Of a DNA stretch of 9,815 nucleotides, positions 7,494 to 9,815 are shown piece by piece. The stretch is from Erythrobacter sp. (GTDB lineage: Bacteria; Pseudomonadota; Alphaproteobacteria; Sphingomonadales; Sphingomonadaceae): NCBI GenBank assembly GCA_002695185.1, contig NZOF01000154.1, positions 1 through 9,815 on the forward strand. Reading direction: 5' to 3'. Every line of letters starts with the position of its first letter. Position 1 is the first letter of the stretch. Below the pieces are notes generated by a model, which saw only the letters and a list, made by a program, of their open reading frames with translations, was not told the origin of the DNA and searched no databases. The position numbers and the translations under genes were made by a program.

Positions 7494-8186
7494 CTAGTCG
7501 ACGACCGGGTAGTTCGGCATCGGCCATTCATGCTGGGGATTGTCCATCATCAGATCGATGAAGATCGGTAGCAGACAACCCAGCAGTGAAGCTCCGTCTC
7601 TAACCTGGTCGCGATTGACATCACTGTTCCAGGTCGCGCCGCCGTGCACTAGCTGATTTCGCAGGACGTAAAGCCGATCGAACAGGATCGACAGGATCCG
7701 CACCGTATCGTGTTCGCGCAAGGCGTGATTGATAGCTATGCGACCACGCTCAAGTTTGTGCTCCCAGTCCTCGTAACCTGAAACACCGTTCTGATGCTGC
7801 CAGAAGGGATGGTAAACATAGCGATTGTCCAGAAGGAGGCGGATTTCCTGACTGAACCGCTGCCAAACCGCGTCGTAGACACGGTGACGCCCATCGAACT
7901 TTACGAGCGTCGAGAAAAACGATTGGAAGAGCCCACGCTCGCCTTCAGGCGCTGAGCTGCTGGCCGAGGCTTCCACATCACCGGCATAGGCCGCGTTAAA
8001 CCCGACCCAGAGCAGGATGAAGCGAACGTCCTGGTCTTCCTGTTCCGCTTCAGCCCGACGAAGCCAGGAAAGCGCACGATGAACCCGAAGGGTCAACGGC
8101 GTTGAAAAGCCGCCGCGAAGAGCACGCTGCTTCTCTTTCAAGGCTTCAGGATGAAGAGGATTGCCTGCCGGGTATCGATAAACCAT
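7494..8186 (-). CDS. HEPN-domain protein with RX4H motif (putative ribonuclease)
   Basis: The product is 230 residues. The stretch FILLWVGFNAAYAGD (about 56-70) and the later LRNQLVHGG are typical of Apea-like HEPN domains. R176-N177-x3-H181 forms the RX4H motif with a polar residue after the arginine, the form associated with active HEPN ribonucleases in toxin, abortive-infection and CRISPR effector proteins. The last helix region is hydrophobic (LLGCLLPIFIDLMM). No nucleotidyltransferase-type antitoxin is adjacent, so it is not a standard HEPN-MNT pair. It is 37 bp downstream of the AlpA-like gene on the same strand and converges on the AAA+ gene with a 17-bp gap. No clear ribosome site precedes ATG 8186. 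The fold call is good; RNase activity and defence role are inferred. A non-catalytic HEPN is possible. Confidence 0.78.
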   Translation of the reverse strand: MVYRYPAGNPLHPEALKEKQRALRGGFSTPLTLRVHRALSWLRRAEAEQEDQDVRFILLWVGFNAAYAGDVEASASSSAPEGERGLFQSFFSTLVKFDGRHRVYDAVWQRFSQEIRLLLDNRYVYHPFWQHQNGVSGYEDWEHKLERGRIAINHALREHDTVRILSILFDRLYVLRNQLVHGGATWNSDVNRDQVRDGASLLGCLLPIFIDLMMDNPQHEWPMPNYPVVD

Positions 8187-8223
8187 GCGTGCAACTTAGC
8201 GCGATGATTTCTTTCGGGATAGT

Positions 8224-8487
8224 TTACAGAACGTCTCGATGCGGCTTGTCCGCAATTGATCTGATCCACGCGTCGATTTCCTCCTCAACCCACACAGTGC
8301 ACTTGGGTCCGAGCGAGCGGGATTTGGGAAAGCGCCCTTCGCTCATCCGCTGATAGATGGCCGAACGACGCAGGCCGACCCGGTCGATGACTTCGGGCAG
8401 CCGCAAGAGCCGGGCTGGCGGGGAGCCTAGTGGCGAAGCCTGGTCAGCGCTCGCGCTGTCCTCGGAAAACTGGGGATGTGCATTCAT
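8224..8487 (-). CDS. AlpA-family small DNA-binding regulator
   Basis: The 87-residue product belongs to the AlpA/CP4-57 regulator family, small MerR-like winged-helix proteins known as activators of excision or integrase genes on prophages and islands. The core runs from about residue 27: RLLRLPEVIDRVGLRRSAIY, then QRMSEGRFPKS, a basic strand and WVEEEIDAWI. The first 20 or so residues are low-complexity and probably disordered. A longer in-frame version from 8664 exists, but ATG 8487 has AGGAG five bases upstream (8493-8497) and gives the usual family length. It lies 49 bp downstream of the XRE-like gene and 37 bp upstream of the HEPN gene, so the three could be co-transcribed. No integrase is in view, so its target here may be conjugation or HEPN gene control. 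Confidence 0.9.
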   Translation of the reverse strand: MNAHPQFSEDSASADQASPLGSPPARLLRLPEVIDRVGLRRSAIYQRMSEGRFPKSRSLGPKCTVWVEEEIDAWIRSIADKPHRDVL

Positions 8488-8536
8488 GATCGCTCCTGTC
8501 GGGTCAATTTCTCGGTCCCCTCCGAGGTGGATTGGA

Positions 8537-8998
8537 TCAGCGCGGCAGCGACATCGAAATGTCGCGGTTGGCAAAATCATCAATGTGCTTGGCAAGCATG
8601 CGGGCGACGAGCTGCGAGGTGCCGTTCGCCCACCGGGGTCGCAAATCTTCGACGCGTCGCCCAAGCGTGCGTTCGAGCTGACCTGGCAAGGCCGTGAAGA
8701 AGTCCTCGAGGAACTCCCCCATTTCGCTGCGCATCCATTCGCAGGCGAGATCCTCCTGACCAGCGAGAGCCAGGATCATGCTGGCGCGGGGAAAGGCGCC
8801 GCAGACATCGAGAACGCGCGCGGCTTCATCAAGACCGATTGGCCGATCGCCGCGCATCACACGGAGCAGGGTCTCGCGGTGGATCCCGACTTCTCGAGCG
8901 ATCTGGTGCTTGGGCTTGTCGGACGACTCGATTGCATGGGCAAGAATGTGCGCGAGGCTGGTGTTGGCTTCGCCTCGGAATGGCGCGGGCTGGTGCAT
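8537..8998 (-). CDS. XRE-like helix-turn-helix transcriptional regulator
   Basis: The product is 153 residues from ATG 8998. A helix-turn-helix lies at about residues 30-50 (KHQIAREVGIHRETLLRVMRG), followed by DEAARVLDVCGAFPRASM, typical of XRE/Cro-type folds. The C-terminal half (about 80-153) is helical with no motif I recognise. I prefer ATG 8998 because TTGGAG (9008-9013) lies nine bases before it. A TTG start at 9013 would add five residues but uses that same ribosome site as coding sequence. The gene is divergent from traA across 348 bp, the usual place for a switch that represses or activates the transfer operon. Its own promoter region carries a motif also found before traA. DNA-binding call good; targets inferred. 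Confidence 0.83.
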   Translation of the reverse strand: MHQPAPFRGEANTSLAHILAHAIESSDKPKHQIAREVGIHRETLLRVMRGDRPIGLDEAARVLDVCGAFPRASMILALAGQEDLACEWMRSEMGEFLEDFFTALPGQLERTLGRRVEDLRPRWANGTSQLVARMLAKHIDDFANRDISMSLPR

Positions 8999-9048
8999 CG
9001 ACAAAAACTCCAACGATGAGGAACTAAGTCGTAGCCATATCGCGCGTG

Positions 9049-9062
9049 ATCCATGTAGGAAA
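9049..9062 (-). repeat. TTTCCTACATGGAT motif facing the XRE-like gene
   Basis: Read on the minus strand, this 14-mer matches 9263-9276 at 13 of 14 positions. It lies 50 bp before the XRE-like start and points toward that gene. It is a candidate regulator-binding or promoter element. Confidence 0.5.
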
Positions 9063-9152
9063 ATGAAAAGAACATTTACAGAACATCTCGTTTCTAGGCG
9101 AATCAGTCCCTAGGCCCGAGTCGCCGATAATCACCGCCCCACTTGTCGGGAT

Positions 9153-9205
9153 TCGTCGACGTTGATTGCGAGATAAACCGCTGTTTCTGCGCATTATCGT
9201 CGACG
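9153..9205. repeat. Two TCGTCGACG sites 44 bp apart
   Basis: Identical 9-mers lie at 9153-9161 and 9197-9205. Each contains the 8-bp palindrome CGTCGACG. The 44-bp spacing is close to four helical turns, so both would sit on nearly the same DNA face. They are candidate operators for a dimeric regulator. Confidence 0.4.
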
Positions 9206-9262
9206 CCGGCCAATTGATGCGTCCATATCCGTCCACCACTTCAGCTCCACCGGCAATCTGAC

Positions 9263-9289
9263 TTTCCTACATCGATTTCCTAGATGCAT
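9263..9289 (+). repeat. TTTCCTACATCGAT motif plus looser copy, facing traA
   Basis: The 14-mer at 9263-9276 is followed 13 bp later by TTTCCTAGATGCAT (9276-9289, 11 of 14 the same). It lies about 70 bp before the traA start and has the same orientation relative to traA as the 9049-9062 copy has to the XRE-like gene. Confidence 0.5.
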
Positions 9290-9336
9290 GTGGAACACAC
9301 AGCGAACGAAAGAACGCTGGGTTCACCCCTCCAGAT

Positions 9337-9340
9337 GGAG
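9337..9340 (+). promoter_or_regulatory. Ribosome binding site that decides the traA start
   Basis: GGAG lies six bases before ATG 9347. The upstream in-frame ATGs at 9284 and 9335 have no comparable site. Confidence 0.6.
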
Positions 9341-9346
9341 CTCCAT

Positions 9347-9691
9347 ATGCAGTCTCTTACCCTCTCCCGGCGTTCCGGCGCCATCAATCAGAACCCCTCG
9401 AAGTTCGGGCGGGCCATGACCGTCGCGGTACCGCTTGCGGTCGCAGCACTGGCAGCAAGCGCCGCTTACGCCGGCGCCGACACGACCTTCACCCCTGCCC
9501 TCACGAAATTCACGGATTTCCTCGAAGGCTCGGGCGGCAAGATCATCACTGTCCTCAGCCTTGCAGGCGGCCTCATCGGTCTCGCTTCGGGCCGGTTCTC
9601 GCTCGGACAGGTCGCTGTTCCGGTCGGTGTCGGCATCGGCGTTGGCACGGGTGTTCCGATCGTCACCTCGGTCGTCACCGCGGTCATCTGA
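9347..9691 (+). CDS. traA: TraA-type conjugative pilin precursor
   Basis: The 114-residue precursor has a long signal sequence: a polar, basic N-terminus, a hydrophobic core (MTVAVPLAVAALAASA) and a probable signal peptidase site after A42 (AYA before GADTTF). The mature protein would be 72 residues, close to the F pilin length, with two hydrophobic segments at about 66-82 and 89-112. The second is glycine/valine rich (VAVPVGVGIGVGTGVPIV), as in VirB2/TraA pilins. It would be inserted in the inner membrane and assembled into the conjugative pilus. ATG 9347 is preferred on its ribosome site; starts at 9335 or 9284 would lengthen only the leader. It is followed 26 bp later by traL, the usual F-type order. 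The divergent XRE-like gene probably regulates it. Confidence 0.87.
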   Translation: MQSLTLSRRSGAINQNPSKFGRAMTVAVPLAVAALAASAAYAGADTTFTPALTKFTDFLEGSGGKIITVLSLAGGLIGLASGRFSLGQVAVPVGVGIGVGTGVPIVTSVVTAVI

Positions 9692-9717
9692 CGCATCGGA
9701 CGGGAAGGCGCGTCGCC

Positions 9718-9815
9718 ATGGCAGACCCATATATCATCCCACGTCGGCTCGACGATCCGGAGCTCATCGGCTTCTGGACCATCGACGAGTTCGCCGGGAT
9801 GCTCATCCCCTTCAC
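9718..9815 (+). CDS. traL: TraL conjugation protein, partial (N-terminal part)
   Basis: 32 codons are visible before the window ends. The N-terminus contains PRRLDDPELIGFWTIDEF, the characteristic opening of the F-type TraL family (full proteins are about 100 residues). TraL is a small inner-membrane-associated protein of the F-type secretion channel and is needed for pilus assembly. ATG 9718 has GGGAAGG at 9702-9708, nine bases upstream. The position after traA predicts traE, traK and traB further right. Confidence 0.88.
   Translation, partial: MADPYIIPRRLDDPELIGFWTIDEFAGMLIPF

Larger units (their letters stand above)
8999..9346. promoter_or_regulatory. Divergent control region between XRE-like regulator and traA
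   Basis: This is a 348-bp stretch with no convincing gene. It carries the leaders and promoters of the leftward XRE/AlpA/HEPN genes and the rightward tra operon. Inside are an inverted pair of 14-bp motifs (9049-9062, 9263-9276), a third looser copy (9276-9289) and two identical TCGTCGACG sites (9153-9161, 9197-9205). I see no strong sigma-70 promoter, which would fit activator-dependent expression. An origin of transfer could lie here, but I see no recognisable nic motif. Confidence 0.6.

Noticed and set aside
7494..8487. HEPN-MNT toxin-antitoxin pair
   Set aside because: The neighbouring small gene is an AlpA-type DNA-binding protein, not a nucleotidyltransferase antitoxin.
9024..9239. 71-codon minus-strand open frame in the divergent region
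   Set aside because: It has no recognisable domain or convincing ribosome site, and it overlaps the repeated control motifs.
9323..9730. Minus-strand open frame opposite traA
   Set aside because: The plus strand encodes a signal peptide and pilin followed by traL. The minus frame is highly charged with no domain and spans into traL.
1..9815. CRISPR array, tRNA, rRNA, insertion sequence or integrase
   Set aside because: I found no regularly spaced repeats, tRNA-like features, transposase or recombinase motifs on either strand.

Overview
The window looks like accessory DNA from a high-GC alphaproteobacterium, probably a sphingomonad-like host. That host call is an inference from codon use, protein style and the conjugation genes; no rRNA or tRNA is present to confirm it. 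The right edge opens an F-type conjugation (type IV secretion) operon, traA then traL, so the DNA is most likely a conjugative plasmid or an integrative conjugative element.

Layout from left to right. (1) Positions 1-5283, minus strand: three genes reading leftward. A WYL-domain transcription factor (4291-5283) is followed by an AddB-like PD-(D/E)XK nuclease (1520-4234), then by an AddA/UvrD-like superfamily 1 helicase (1-1527) that runs off the left edge. The last two overlap by 8 bp. (2) Positions 5389-7476, plus strand: a 695-residue protein with two AAA+ ATPase domains, transcribed divergently from the WYL gene. (3) Positions 7494-8998, minus strand: a HEPN-domain protein with an intact RX4H motif, converging on the AAA+ gene. 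Upstream of it on the same strand are a small AlpA-type regulator and an XRE-like helix-turn-helix regulator. (4) Positions 8999-9346: a divergent control region with repeated short motifs. (5) Positions 9347-9815, plus strand: the pilin precursor gene traA and the start of traL.

The most notable point is the WYL / AddB-like nuclease / AddA-like helicase / tandem-AAA+ group. WYL regulators often control anti-phage systems. Here the same 20-bp pattern, TTACGAC-N7-GTCGCA, occurs in the WYL/AAA+ divergent promoter region and again just upstream of the nuclease gene. This suggests one regulon and a single DNA-processing module, plausibly a defence or plasmid-maintenance system, carried next to the transfer genes. 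The HEPN protein, a likely ribonuclease, adds to the defence-island appearance but may belong to the separate XRE/AlpA regulatory cassette. I do not recognise the combination as a named system and could not search for it.
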